Source of the DNA: Paenibacillus dakarensis
GTDB lineage: Bacteria; Bacillota; Bacilli; Paenibacillales; Paenibacillaceae
Direction of reading: 5' to 3'
Assembly (NCBI RefSeq): GCF_001373415.1
Contig: NZ_CDSE01000021.1
Location: 1-64,000, forward strand
DNA: 64,000 bases
Below the pieces are notes generated by a model. The model made no database searches. It saw only the letters and a list, made by a program, of their open reading frames with translations, and was not told the DNA's origin. Position numbers and translations under genes: made by a program. Below, piece after piece: positions 27,349-35,304 of the stretch. The first letter of the stretch is position 1; every line of letters starts with the position of its first letter.

Positions 27349-27440
27349 GCTGCTCTCCTCCTTTGATGTAAAAACAATGTTGACCTGGAGATGACCCAGG
27401 AAATATAAAAATAGTCCCACTGCACCTACGAAACGTTTTA

Positions 27441-27523
27441 TGCAGCCGGACTATCATTAGCAAATCTCATGCTGTTAGACTCCGAAGCTTTGCGACCTGC
27501 CCTTTCGAACAGTGTGCCAAATA
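27441..27523 (-). promoter_or_regulatory. Cyclic di-GMP-I (GEMM) riboswitch
   Basis: On the minus strand the leader contains GGCACAC, a 6-bp stem CTGTTC/GGGCAG closed by a GAAA tetraloop, then the hallmark TCGCAAAGC, a second arm beginning TTCGGAGTCTAA, an AGCA/TGCT stem, and ATGATAGTCCGGCTGC, which closes the second arm. Order, tetraloop and CGCAAAGC junction match the GEMM-I aptamer, which binds cyclic di-GMP. It lies about 95 nt upstream of the start codon. No strong terminator was seen between aptamer and gene (only a small CCTGG/CCAGG hairpin before GTTTTT), so the expression platform is unclear. Confidence 0.85.
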
Positions 27524-27721
27524 TGTATGTATGGGAAATTGTTGAAAGCTAACATAGTAACTATTGTGTGACTAATTTCACATTCACCATCAAAACTCAT
27601 CTACAGCCATTTAAATTCACCAAGGATTTATTAGGTGAATGATTTCACGTTATTTATATAACTACTTTATGAAATAACGAAACTCTTTTGTGGTTTCCTT
27701 TTATTTGAAAAAAGGGGCCGT

Positions 27722-27873
27722 CCTCAACGATCCCAAACTTTTAGGATAAAGCGAGGTGAAATAGTTTCCTCGAACAATGGAACAACCGTACATATCGGTT
27801 CATCGAATTAAACAAAATTTAAACATAAGGTCACCTAAAAGCTAATCTTAGGGTGATAGGATCGCTGTTGAGG
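27722..27873 (+). repeat. Imperfect inverted repeat enclosing the DUF3995 leader
   Basis: CCTCAACGATCC at 27722-27733 is complementary to GGATCGCTGTTGAGG at 27859-27873 apart from a 3-base bulge, and an inner CTTTTAGG/CCTAAAAG pair lies at about 27738 and 27827. Smaller hairpins (CGAGG/CCTCG; TCACC/GGTGA) sit inside. The right arm runs into the GAGGTGATAAGG ribosome site of the next gene. It could be a miniature inverted-repeat element or a long-range RNA structure that hides that site. No transposase is present, and no other copy was noticed in the window. Confidence 0.5.
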
Positions 27874-27881
27874 TGATAAGG

Positions 27882-28384
27882 ATGAATATAGTTAAGAAAA
27901 GAAATGGGGCCGCGTATACAGCGTGCATATGTGGGTTGTTATATGCCCTCCCGCACTTTTGGTGGGGCGTTGGGATTTCGTTCGGTTTCCCGGGGGATTA
28001 TGCAAAGGCACCCGATGAAGTATGGTCTCAAATCATCGGTTATTGGTTTATGGGCATAGCAGCCATTCTTGCCGTCCTGTTCAGCTTGTCATTTGTTTAT
28101 AAAAGGGGGGCGATGTTGCCGAGGATGCTGAAGCTTGTTCCTGCATGGGTTGGATGTATTGGGTTGTCCATGTGGGGCTTTAGCTTCTTTGTTTTAAAAT
28201 TTCAATTTGCGATCGGACGTGTCGTATCAGCCCCGCTTTTATTGAACAGGATGCAAGTCCAATGGCTGCATGGGGTTATGTATGGTATGCCCTTTTCCTC
28301 GTCTGGGGCGTCTCGCTTGGCTTTACTGCACATTTAGAAGCAAAATTACAAAAACAAACGCTCATCGCGACTCAGGCCGGGTGA
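27882..28384 (+). pseudogene. DUF3995-like membrane protein gene with a frameshift
   Basis: Starts at ATG 27882 after GAGGTGATAAGG. The first frame encodes about 115 family-like residues with membrane segments (L-P-H-F-W-W-G-V-G-I-S-F; Y-W-F-M-G-I-A-A-I-L-A), then drifts into unrelated sequence and stops at 28337. The other frame takes over near 28245 and reads S-P-M-A-A-W-G-Y-V-W-Y-A-L-F-L-V-W-G-V-S, the expected last helix of the family, ending at TGA 28382-28384. One base appears to be missing near the CCCC/TTTT runs at about 28230-28245. Either a real frameshift mutation or a sequencing error in a homopolymer. Confidence 0.8.
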
Positions 28385-28558
28385 TTAACCGTGATGGTTC
28401 GCCGCGACGGAACTCTTGTCTCAAATAATGAAGGGTACTCTTGGGGTGCCCTCATTTTCGTTCTGGGATGATACCGTGAAATTCAGGACATTTAGACAGG
28501 GAATAGGAAATGTATGGAGAATCTAAATGAAGAACTTTATGAATTTATTTTTGCTTGA

Positions 28559-28587
28559 TGTCGATGTACTCAAATGTTGTTCGTTGT
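28559..28587 (+). promoter_or_regulatory. ECF42-type promoter of the sigma-factor operon
   Basis: TGTCGA, 16 nt, TCGTTGT, about 75 nt upstream of the first DGPF gene. The same layout (TGTCGA, 16 nt, TCGTCGT) occurs before the hydrolase at 30981. TGTCGA is the -35 element reported for ECF42 sigma factors, which fits autoregulation by the sigma factor encoded here. Confidence 0.65.
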
Positions 28588-28663
28588 GTATATAGAGGCC
28601 AGGTACAAAAGGTAATCAAGGTTGTATTATTGGCTAAACAATCCAAAGAGGAGGAAGATACAA

Positions 28664-29098
28664 ATGCGGTTTATGATGATCGTAAAAGCAACAAAAGATT
28701 CTGAGATGGGTATACCTCCAAAACCGGAGTTATTCGAAGCTATGATGCGGTATAACGAGGAGTTGGCCAAAGCAGGTGTACTGCTTGCGGCAGACGGTCT
28801 GCATTCGAGTTCGAACGCCATCAGGATATCTTACCTGGAACCGGGGGGCAAACCGGTCGTTGTGGACGGGCCATTCAGTGAAACGAAGGAAATTATCGCT
28901 GGGTATACCCTGATCGAGGTAAGTTCACGGGAAGAAGCGATTGAATGGGCGAAGCGCATGCCCGACCCTCACGGATCCGGCGAGGGACAAATTGAACTTC
29001 GCCAAGTGTTCGAAGGTCATGAGCTGACGGATAGCCCTGATCTGCTGGATGAACATACTGCATTAAGCGAAGAGCTCAGAAGGCGCGCCCGTTCGTGA
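28664..29098 (+). CDS. DGPF/YciI-family protein (first of two)
   Basis: 144 residues of the YCII-related fold. It contains the family-naming V-D-G-P-F-S-E-T-K-E near residue 68 and R-M-P-D-P-H-G-S-G-E-G near 101. Start with GAGGAGGAAG upstream. Its TGA overlaps the GTG of the sigma-factor gene, so the two are translationally coupled. DGPF proteins are the standard partners of ECF42 sigma factors; their biochemical role is not settled, and they may bind small ligands or act as a sensing component. Confidence 0.9.
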   Translation: MRFMMIVKATKDSEMGIPPKPELFEAMMRYNEELAKAGVLLAADGLHSSSNAIRISYLEPGGKPVVVDGPFSETKEIIAGYTLIEVSSREEAIEWAKRMPDPHGSGEGQIELRQVFEGHELTDSPDLLDEHTALSEELRRRARS

Positions 29099-30354
29099 CA
29101 GACTCTGCTGCTCGCCGTACGATAGAAGCGATCTGGCGTATCGAATCATCGAAAATCGTTGCCGGATTGACAAGAATGGTCCGCGATATCGGCTTGGCAG
29201 AGGATCTTGCGCAGGATTCGCTTGTCATTGCGCTTGAACGATGGCCGGAAACCGGCATTCCAGAGAACCCCGGAGCCTGGCTCATGACCGCAGCGAAACG
29301 CCGTGCGATCGACTTCATTCGAAGGAACAAGGTTCGTGACCGGAAATACGAGGAGGTTGGCCGGAATGTTGATTTATTCAGCGAGGAAGATTTCGATAAC
29401 GCCCTGGATGGGGAAATCGGGGATGACCTTCTGCGGCTGATCTTTATGACCTGTCATCCTGTCCTTTCCCGGGAAGCGCGGATCGCGCTGACGCTTCGGT
29501 TGTTGGGCGGGCTGACGACAGGTGAGATTGCACGTGCCTTTTTTGTCCCGGAACCTACCATCGCCCAGCGTATCCTGCGTGCAAAGAGAACATTAAAGGA
29601 TATCAGGGCCGAGTTTGAAGTACCGGCGGGTAGTGAGCTGCAGGAACGATTAGAGACCGTTCTTGAGGTGATTTATCTATTATTCAATGAAGGGTATGCG
29701 GCGACCTCGGGAACGAGCTGGATTCGTCCGCTTCTCTGCCAGGAGGCACTGCGGTTGGGGCGCATCCTCGCGGAAATCGCATCTGGAGAACCCGAGGTGC
29801 ATGGCCTGGTTGCGCTTATGGAAATCCAGTCCTCACGATTCAAGACAAGGGTCACGCCGACGGGTCAGCCGATTCTTCTTATGGATCAAAATCGCGCGCT
29901 ATGGGATCAACTGCTGATCCGGCGGGGGATCGCAGCGTTAGAACGTGCACAATCGATCGGTCGTCCATTGGGCAAGTATGCGCTGCAAGCAGCGATAGCG
30001 GCATGCCATGCTCAGGCGCGTACCGCTTCTGAAACGAATTGGGTGCGCATTGCGGCACTCTATGAAGCATTGTCGCGGGCAATGCCTTCTCCTGTAGTTG
30101 AGCTGAACCGTGCGGTGGCCATTGCGATGGCATTCGGTCCTGAGTTTGGCCTTCAACTTGTTGAACATCTGGAAGCTGAGCCGGCTTTAAAGGAATACCA
30201 TTTGCTGCCTAGCGTGAAAGGCGACCTTCTGGAAAAGCTGGGTCGCAGGGCGGAGGCCTATGAAGCATATAGACGCGCAGCGTCCCTCGTCCGTAATGAG
30301 CAGGAGAAAGAACTGCTGCTGAGCCGGGCTGCCGAATGTAAGACAAATGGATAA
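29095..30354 (+). CDS. ECF42-type RNA polymerase sigma factor with C-terminal extension
   Basis: 419 residues. Region 2 (about 8-80: L-A-E-D-L-A-Q-D-S-L-V-I-A-L-E-R-W and P-G-A-W-L-M-T-A-A-K-R-R-A-I-D) and region 4 (about 115-175: L-T-L-R-L-L-G-G-L-T-T-G-E-I-A-R-A-F) are followed by about 230 residues of helical, TPR-like extension (N-E-G-Y-A-A near 200; A-A-I-A-A-C-H-A-Q-A near 302). This build defines the ECF42 group, in which the extension replaces an anti-sigma factor. Start GTG at 29095, overlapping the previous stop. It is flanked on both sides by DGPF genes in one operon. Confidence 0.92.
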   Translation: MTDSAARRTIEAIWRIESSKIVAGLTRMVRDIGLAEDLAQDSLVIALERWPETGIPENPGAWLMTAAKRRAIDFIRRNKVRDRKYEEVGRNVDLFSEEDFDNALDGEIGDDLLRLIFMTCHPVLSREARIALTLRLLGGLTTGEIARAFFVPEPTIAQRILRAKRTLKDIRAEFEVPAGSELQERLETVLEVIYLLFNEGYAATSGTSWIRPLLCQEALRLGRILAEIASGEPEVHGLVALMEIQSSRFKTRVTPTGQPILLMDQNRALWDQLLIRRGIAALERAQSIGRPLGKYALQAAIAACHAQARTASETNWVRIAALYEALSRAMPSPVVELNRAVAIAMAFGPEFGLQLVEHLEAEPALKEYHLLPSVKGDLLEKLGRRAEAYEAYRRAASLVRNEQEKELLLSRAAECKTNG

Positions 30355-30365
30355 GAGGGTGAACA

Positions 30366-30794
30366 ATGATGCGTTTTATTTTTATAACCAAGGCAACTAA
30401 GTTTTCGGAGGCCGGTGTTCGTCCAAGCAAGGAGAGCGTCGATGCGATGAACGCCTTTCATGAGGAGTTGGCGGCAGCCGGCGTGCTGCAGAGCTCTGAA
30501 CATTTTTATCCAAGCTCCAGCGGGCTGCGAATCTCATACAACAAGCTCAGCGGCGAGCCGAAATTCATTCCGGGTCCACTGAACGAAGTGAACGAGCTAA
30601 CAGCGGGATACACGATCATTGACGTCAACTCCAGAGAGGAAGCGTTAAAATGGGCAAAAAGGATGCCTGATCCCAGTGGATACGGAGATGGTGTCATTGA
30701 GCTACGACAGCTCTTTGACCATTCAGCTGAGATTCAGGACGCTGCCTTGGAGTATGAGCTGCTGAGCCACATCGACATGTTAAAGAGAATATAA
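30366..30794 (+). CDS. DGPF/YciI-family protein (second of two)
   Basis: 142 residues, clearly related to the first DGPF protein (R-M-P-D-P-S-G-Y-G-D-G, E-E-A-L-K-W-A-K), but the naming motif is degenerate: P-G-P-L-N-E replaces D-G-P-F-x-E. It lies 11 nt after the sigma factor in the same operon and is closed by a strong terminator. The two paralogues probably form a hetero-oligomer or respond to different ligands; this is inference. Confidence 0.88.
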   Translation: MMRFIFITKATKFSEAGVRPSKESVDAMNAFHEELAAAGVLQSSEHFYPSSSGLRISYNKLSGEPKFIPGPLNEVNELTAGYTIIDVNSREEALKWAKRMPDPSGYGDGVIELRQLFDHSAEIQDAALEYELLSHIDMLKRI

Positions 30795-30824
30795 AAAATG
30801 AGGTGCTATAAACATTGGCTTTTG

Positions 30825-30848
30825 CCGCCCTTAAAGGGCGGTTTTTTT
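30825..30848 (+). terminator. Terminator of the ECF42 operon
   Basis: CCGCCC TTAA GGGCGG-type hairpin (CCGCCCTTAAAGGGCGG) followed by seven T. Confidence 0.9.
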
Positions 30849-30897
30849 ATTGGAGACTCGTTTCATTGACCATCATGAAAAAATAATTTTCTGGATG

Positions 30898-30926
30898 TGT
30901 CGATTTAACCGTCAGTAGTTCGTCGT
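30898..30926 (+). promoter_or_regulatory. ECF42-type promoter of the hydrolase/DUF998 pair
   Basis: TGTCGA, 16 nt, TCGTCGT, 55 nt upstream of the hydrolase start. It matches the promoter at 28559-28587 in both boxes and in spacing. The independent occurrence after a terminator indicates a second transcription unit under the same sigma factor. Confidence 0.65.
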
Positions 30927-30980
30927 CATTATAGAAGCAAGAAAAACCAAGATGGATAACCAAGAAGAGGAGAATGGAAC

Positions 30981-31787
30981 ATGAACTTTGTAACCTCAAA
31001 AGACGGAACCCGGATTGCTTATGACAAAACAGGACAAGGGCCAGCGCTCATTCTGATCGGCGGCGCGTTTAGTTATCGGAATTTCCCTGGAACGGTACAG
31101 CTGGCGAAATTGTTAGCAGAGCATTTTACAGTCTTTAATTACGACCGCCGCGGACGCGGTGATAGCGGAGATACAAAACCTTATAGCACAACACGCGAGA
31201 TTGAAGACCTTCGGGCTATGATCGATGATGCAGCAGGCGGATCCGCCTTCGTATGGGGATTATCGTCGGGGGCCGTTCTTGCTCTTCAAGCGGCATCCGA
31301 GGGAGTCAATATCAAGAAATTGGCCCTGCATGAACCTCCTTTTGTCGCAGGAGATGTGGATCACAAGCCGCCAAAGGATTTTCTCGAGCATGTAACAGGA
31401 CTTATTCAGGACAATCGCAGATCGGAAGCCGTTAAGTATTTTATGACCAAAGGGATGGGAGCCCCTTCCTTCATCATCACGATGATGCGCATGATGCCGG
31501 GGGTATGGGCGAAGCTTACGGGGGTTGCTCACACGCTTCCCTACGATGCTGCTCTAATGGATGGGTACATGGGCGGAAAACCTCTGCCTGCACGATTGTT
31601 CAATTCAGTTATGGTGCCAACGGCGGTGCTTGAAGGAACCGAAAGTCCTGCCTGGTTGCGCAGCGGTGCACAGTCGGTTGCTGCTGCACTGCCTGATGCG
31701 AAGCTGATCAGTAAGAAAGGCCTCGGCCATACGAAGCAACTGAATGCCACAATCATCGCAACGGAGCTAAAGGATTTTTTTCAATAG
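30981..31787 (+). CDS. Alpha/beta-hydrolase fold protein
   Basis: 268 residues. The nucleophile elbow is G-L-S95-S-G, the oxyanion segment G-G-A-F lies near residue 28, N-Y-D-R-R-G-R-G-D-S-G-D follows, and the late G-L-G-H gives the catalytic histidine near residue 251. Cytoplasmic. Similar proteins are annotated as hydrolases or haloperoxidase-like enzymes, but the substrate is unknown. Start with AAGAGGAG upstream. It is downstream of an ECF42-type promoter and probably co-transcribed with the DUF998 membrane protein 30 nt later. Confidence 0.88.
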   Translation: MNFVTSKDGTRIAYDKTGQGPALILIGGAFSYRNFPGTVQLAKLLAEHFTVFNYDRRGRGDSGDTKPYSTTREIEDLRAMIDDAAGGSAFVWGLSSGAVLALQAASEGVNIKKLALHEPPFVAGDVDHKPPKDFLEHVTGLIQDNRRSEAVKYFMTKGMGAPSFIITMMRMMPGVWAKLTGVAHTLPYDAALMDGYMGGKPLPARLFNSVMVPTAVLEGTESPAWLRSGAQSVAAALPDAKLISKKGLGHTKQLNATIIATELKDFFQ

Positions 31788-31817
31788 AATTGATGATAAG
31801 AAAGGGAGGATTTTTAA

Positions 31818-32450
31818 ATGAAGAATATGACCACAACCAGGATATTATTGCTTGGAGGAGCCATCTCCGCGCCGCTGTTCTATATCATTGCAATCGCACA
31901 GGCATTTACCCGTACCGGATTTAATATCAAGCTTCATGCAATTAGTACGCTTACTTTGGGTGACTTGGGTTGGATTCAAAGTGCTAATTTCATCGTCACG
32001 GGATCACTGGCTGTATTGGCAGCCATTGGGGCACGCAGTTTACTCATGAGAGGAGCAGGCAGGGCGGGTTCCTGGCTGATTGGAGTTTATGGGATCGGTA
32101 TGATCATGGCAGGACTTTTTAAACCCGACCCCGGTTTAGGATTTCCTGCAGGTGCCCCTGAAGGAATGCCGATGTCAATGAGCGGTCAAGCGGCGGTCCA
32201 CTCCATGGCATTCTTCACATCCTTCATCTGCCTAATTGTCGCAATGTTGGTATTCGCCCGGCGTTTCGGTGCACAAGGCGAACGGAGTTGGAGATCTTAC
32301 TGTATTTCTGCTTCAATACTCGCGCCATTACTAATTGTGGTGGGTATGGGAATCAACAGTTGGATCGGGGTTATCATGGGGATTGCCGGGATGGTCGCTT
32401 TCGGTTGGGTTTCTGCCCTAGCCGTCCGACTGCTGAACGAAACTTACTAA
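31818..32450 (+). CDS. DUF998-family membrane protein
   Basis: 210 residues with about six hydrophobic segments (G-G-A-I-S-A-P-L-F-Y-I-I-A-I-A-Q-A near the start; S-L-A-V-L-A-A-I-G; S-M-A-F-F-T-S-F-I-C-L-I-V-A). The conserved-looking H-A-I-S-T-L-T-L-G-D-L-G-W-I-Q and the G-L-F-K-P-D-P loop fit the DUF998 family of integral membrane proteins of unknown role. Start with AAAGGGAGG upstream. Likely second gene of the ECF42-controlled unit. Confidence 0.85.
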   Translation: MKNMTTTRILLLGGAISAPLFYIIAIAQAFTRTGFNIKLHAISTLTLGDLGWIQSANFIVTGSLAVLAAIGARSLLMRGAGRAGSWLIGVYGIGMIMAGLFKPDPGLGFPAGAPEGMPMSMSGQAAVHSMAFFTSFICLIVAMLVFARRFGAQGERSWRSYCISASILAPLLIVVGMGINSWIGVIMGIAGMVAFGWVSALAVRLLNETY

Positions 32451-32542
32451 TTATTTGGTGCTTTGGTTAAATCGGACTTTGATATGGAAACTCAACGTTT
32501 TTATCGTTCTTTTCTTTGCGGCGTACTACTTTCGTATGACTA

Positions 32543-32599
32543 CAAACTCCTATAATTCTCTCTACAATGTCTAGGTGGAGTTGAATGATAGGAGTTTTT
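32543..32599 (+). terminator. Terminator after the DUF998 gene
   Basis: AAACTCCTAT and ATAGGAGTTT form a perfect 10-bp stem enclosing about 35 nt that includes an inner ATTC/GAAT pair; TTTG follows. The large loop makes it less certain than the others. Confidence 0.6.
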
Positions 32600-32675
32600 G
32601 TTGTGCGATGACGGTCAAGAAACTTCAGTCCGTTGTTTTGGAGCTTTATTGGATGAACACAAGGAGCGATGATGA

Positions 32676-33224
32676 GTGGAACAGATGGTTACGAATAGAG
32701 TAACAGGTGAACAAATTACATTTTTAGAAACAGCAAAGGATACGAGAGGTGAATATTTATTAATTGAAGTTGCACTGCCTCCACGTGGCAAAGGTCCACC
32801 CCTACATATTCATGATCGCTTTGAAGAGGAGTTTGAAGTAATTTCAGGTAAGCTCACAGTTACCTTAGGAAAGACAAAGCACTTGTTAGAAGTGGGAGAT
32901 CGTCGTATTGCCCCAATTAGAACACCACATACATTCACCAACAATCACGATATTCCTGTTGTATTCCGCGTTCGACTAACGCCACCAAGCAACTTCGAGC
33001 AATCAGTCCGCATTCATTACGGGCTTATGGACGATGGATTAACAGATGAGAAGGGCAACCCCAAATCACTCGCCTATTCCGCTTTAGTATTAACATTACA
33101 AAACACACTGATCGTGGGTATTCCACTCTGGCTTCAACGTTATTTTTTTGGACTCATAGTCAAACGTGCCCGTAAAAAGGGAGCTTATGCTGTACTAGAA
33201 AAGTATACGGGAGGGGAATTCTGA
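32676..33224 (+). CDS. Cupin-domain protein
   Basis: 182 residues. Residues about 25-105 form a cupin barrel with the metal-binding pattern P-P-L-H-I-H-x-x-F-E-E-E-F near 45 and a second histidine in T-P-H-T-F near 88. The C-terminal third carries a hydrophobic stretch. The GTG start follows AAGGAG at 6 nt; an ATG three codons later is also possible. Substrate unknown. The gene is more AT-rich than the neighbours and stands alone. Confidence 0.82.
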   Translation: MEQMVTNRVTGEQITFLETAKDTRGEYLLIEVALPPRGKGPPLHIHDRFEEEFEVISGKLTVTLGKTKHLLEVGDRRIAPIRTPHTFTNNHDIPVVFRVRLTPPSNFEQSVRIHYGLMDDGLTDEKGNPKSLAYSALVLTLQNTLIVGIPLWLQRYFFGLIVKRARKKGAYAVLEKYTGGEF

Positions 33225-33323
33225 ATGGGATGAACAGCGAAGCGATGGCGGCTTCCAACAACCGATGATTTTCTATGCGAAAGGATGGAAGAATGGTGGT
33301 AAGGACAAGTAATTCCGGAGAAG

Positions 33324-34973
33324 TTGGACTTCATCGTTCAGTTTAGTGAACCCGTGATGGTAACTGGCTCACCGGTGCTGGCGCTGGATATCGGTGGCGC
33401 TACACGGCAAGCGTACTACGTAAGCGGAAGTGGTTCAGCGGCCTTAACTTTCCGCTATGCGGTACAAAGTGGAGATTTGGATCCCGATGGCATTAGCATC
33501 GGTGCTATCGAGTTGGACGGAGGAAATGTGCAGGGCAGTGATGGAACCCATGCGGATTTGTCTCTTGCAGAGGCTGCGATTCCATCGACTGCAGGCATCA
33601 TAGTTATTCCTCCGTGTACACAGTGCAATGGTGGAAACGGAAACACGGGAGGCGGAGACTCACCGAACGTTGACTACCCTATAGTCAGCTACCCTATGAC
33701 CTCATCATCTAATGTTCAGACGATTCAATCCTCCATACAGAATGAACATGGAGACGTTCTGCTGACGGTGACGATTACCCGTACCACGGATGCATCGGGC
33801 AGGAAGAAGGACAAGATTATCATGACCGCGCAGCAAGTGGAACAACTCAGAGCTGCTTTGGCGGGAAAGAAATCCTCTGAGGCAAGGTTGGTTCTTACAG
33901 ATGATAAGAATGAAGTGTCCGAATGGACGATGAATCTGCAGAAGGATGCAGTCGCACTGCTAGCAAATGCAGGAATTGATCTTGAGATTATCACGAGCAA
34001 GGGAACCATTCATCTATCGAAGGATGCCTTGGCGGGGATCAGTGGAGGTATTACATTCAGGATCGCCCCAGTCCATTCGGAGAGTGAACGGTCCCATCTT
34101 CAGCATTTGATTGCAACCGAGCCTTCTGTGCTTGAACGAATTGGGAGCTCCTCGATTTCTGTTGTCGACATTCCAGTCGTGATTGAGACGAACGCATCGA
34201 GACTGCAGTCGGAGATTATTCTTCCTCTGAGTGACTTGAACATTAGCGAGGTGGATGCGAATAATCTTGCCGTATTCATTAAGCATAGTGACGGTACGGT
34301 TGAGCTGCTGAGAGGTCATGTTGTCACCTATGACAAGTCTGGCAAAAAGGGGATTCGTTTCGCAATCGATCGTTTCAGCACGTTCGTGATCGTTCGCTCG
34401 GATGCATTGAACATCAAGCATCAAGCCGCCTACATTACAGGATATAAGGATGGCACGTTCCGACCGAACACGTCGATCTCCCGCATCTTCGAAGATCGCA
34501 GCGTGAACACCTCATCGGGGATCAGATTCAACGATGTCGATGCATCTTATTGGGCTAAGGATGCGATTAACCTCGTATCGGCGAATGGTTGGATGATCGG
34601 GCAAGCAGGCGGAAGCTTCCTGCCCGGCAAGACGATCACGCGAGCCGAGATGGCCACCATTGCAGCGAGGTTCATCGAACGCTCAGCGGTGGATGAGGCC
34701 GTCTTCACAGATGTGAGAGATCACTGGGCCAAAGCCGCTATCGCCGAGGTTCAAGCCTCCGGTATGATGAACGGCTATGCAAGCGGCGAGTTTCGTCCCA
34801 ATTCACCATTAACAAGGGCAGAGGCCGTTGCTATTCTGAATAAGCTTCTTGGGCGTAAGCCGATCACGGGCATCGCTACCAAGTGGAGCGACGTTTCCGA
34901 AGGGTTCTGGGCGTATGGCGATATCCAAGCGGCCTCCAACATCTATGACGAGGACGTACTAGAAACACGCTAG
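33324..34973 (+). pseudogene. SLH-domain surface protein, 5' part missing
   Basis: Encodes 549 residues without a signal peptide. It starts in the middle of a beta-sandwich repeat (D-F-I-V-Q-F-S-E-P-V-M-V-T-G), which normally follows a secretion signal and further repeats. Then come a Ser/Gly linker, a domain common in Paenibacillus S-layer proteins (about 130-370), and SLH domains (about 375-545). The first SLH domain is damaged: after P-N-T-S-I-S-R the usual A-E-M helix is replaced by a short I-F-E-D-R-S. An in-frame stop at 33300 precedes the frame and no ribosome site is evident, so the gene appears decapitated. A good terminator follows. Confidence 0.8.
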
Positions 34974-34978
34974 AGGTT

Positions 34979-35015
34979 ATTAAAGGGCACCTAATTAGGT
35001 GCTCTTTAATTTTTC
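34979..35015 (+). terminator. Terminator after the SLH remnant
   Basis: TTAAAGGGCACCTAATTAGGTGCTCTTTAA is nearly a perfect hairpin (see 34980-35009), followed by TTTTT. Confidence 0.88.
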
Positions 35016-35062
35016 GCTCTATAAATGATGAGATAATCGGTATGAAAAGAGACAGCGAACAT

Positions 35063-35119
35063 TAAGCTGCAGTCTACCCTTAGCGCATACGCTGAGAGGG
35101 GGAGCTGTGGCTTATTTTT
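35063..35119 (+). terminator. Second, branched terminator-like structure
   Basis: AAGCTGCAG pairs with CTGTGGCTT (two wobble pairs), enclosing CCCTTAGCG/CGCTGAGAGGG, followed by ATTTTTG. No gene lies between it and the previous terminator, so it may be a backup terminator or the remains of a lost transcription unit. Nothing else is seen between here and 35304. Confidence 0.55.
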
Positions 35120-35304
35120 GTTGTTATTCACGCCGCCCATTCACAAAGAGTGTATATACATCACGCAGGCTAGACTCTAAAAGCATCATAGATTAAGATT
35201 CACTTAGGTAAGTTAATCAATCGATCTCATCTAACCGAAATTATAATTATTATATTTTGGAATATGACAAAAAATTTTTACGAAAGGGACGTCTGGTTAT
35301 TGCT

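Noticed and set aside
27722..27873. Insertion-sequence end or intact transposon.
   Set aside because: No transposase, no clear target duplication and no second copy seen in the window. Listed only as an inverted repeat.
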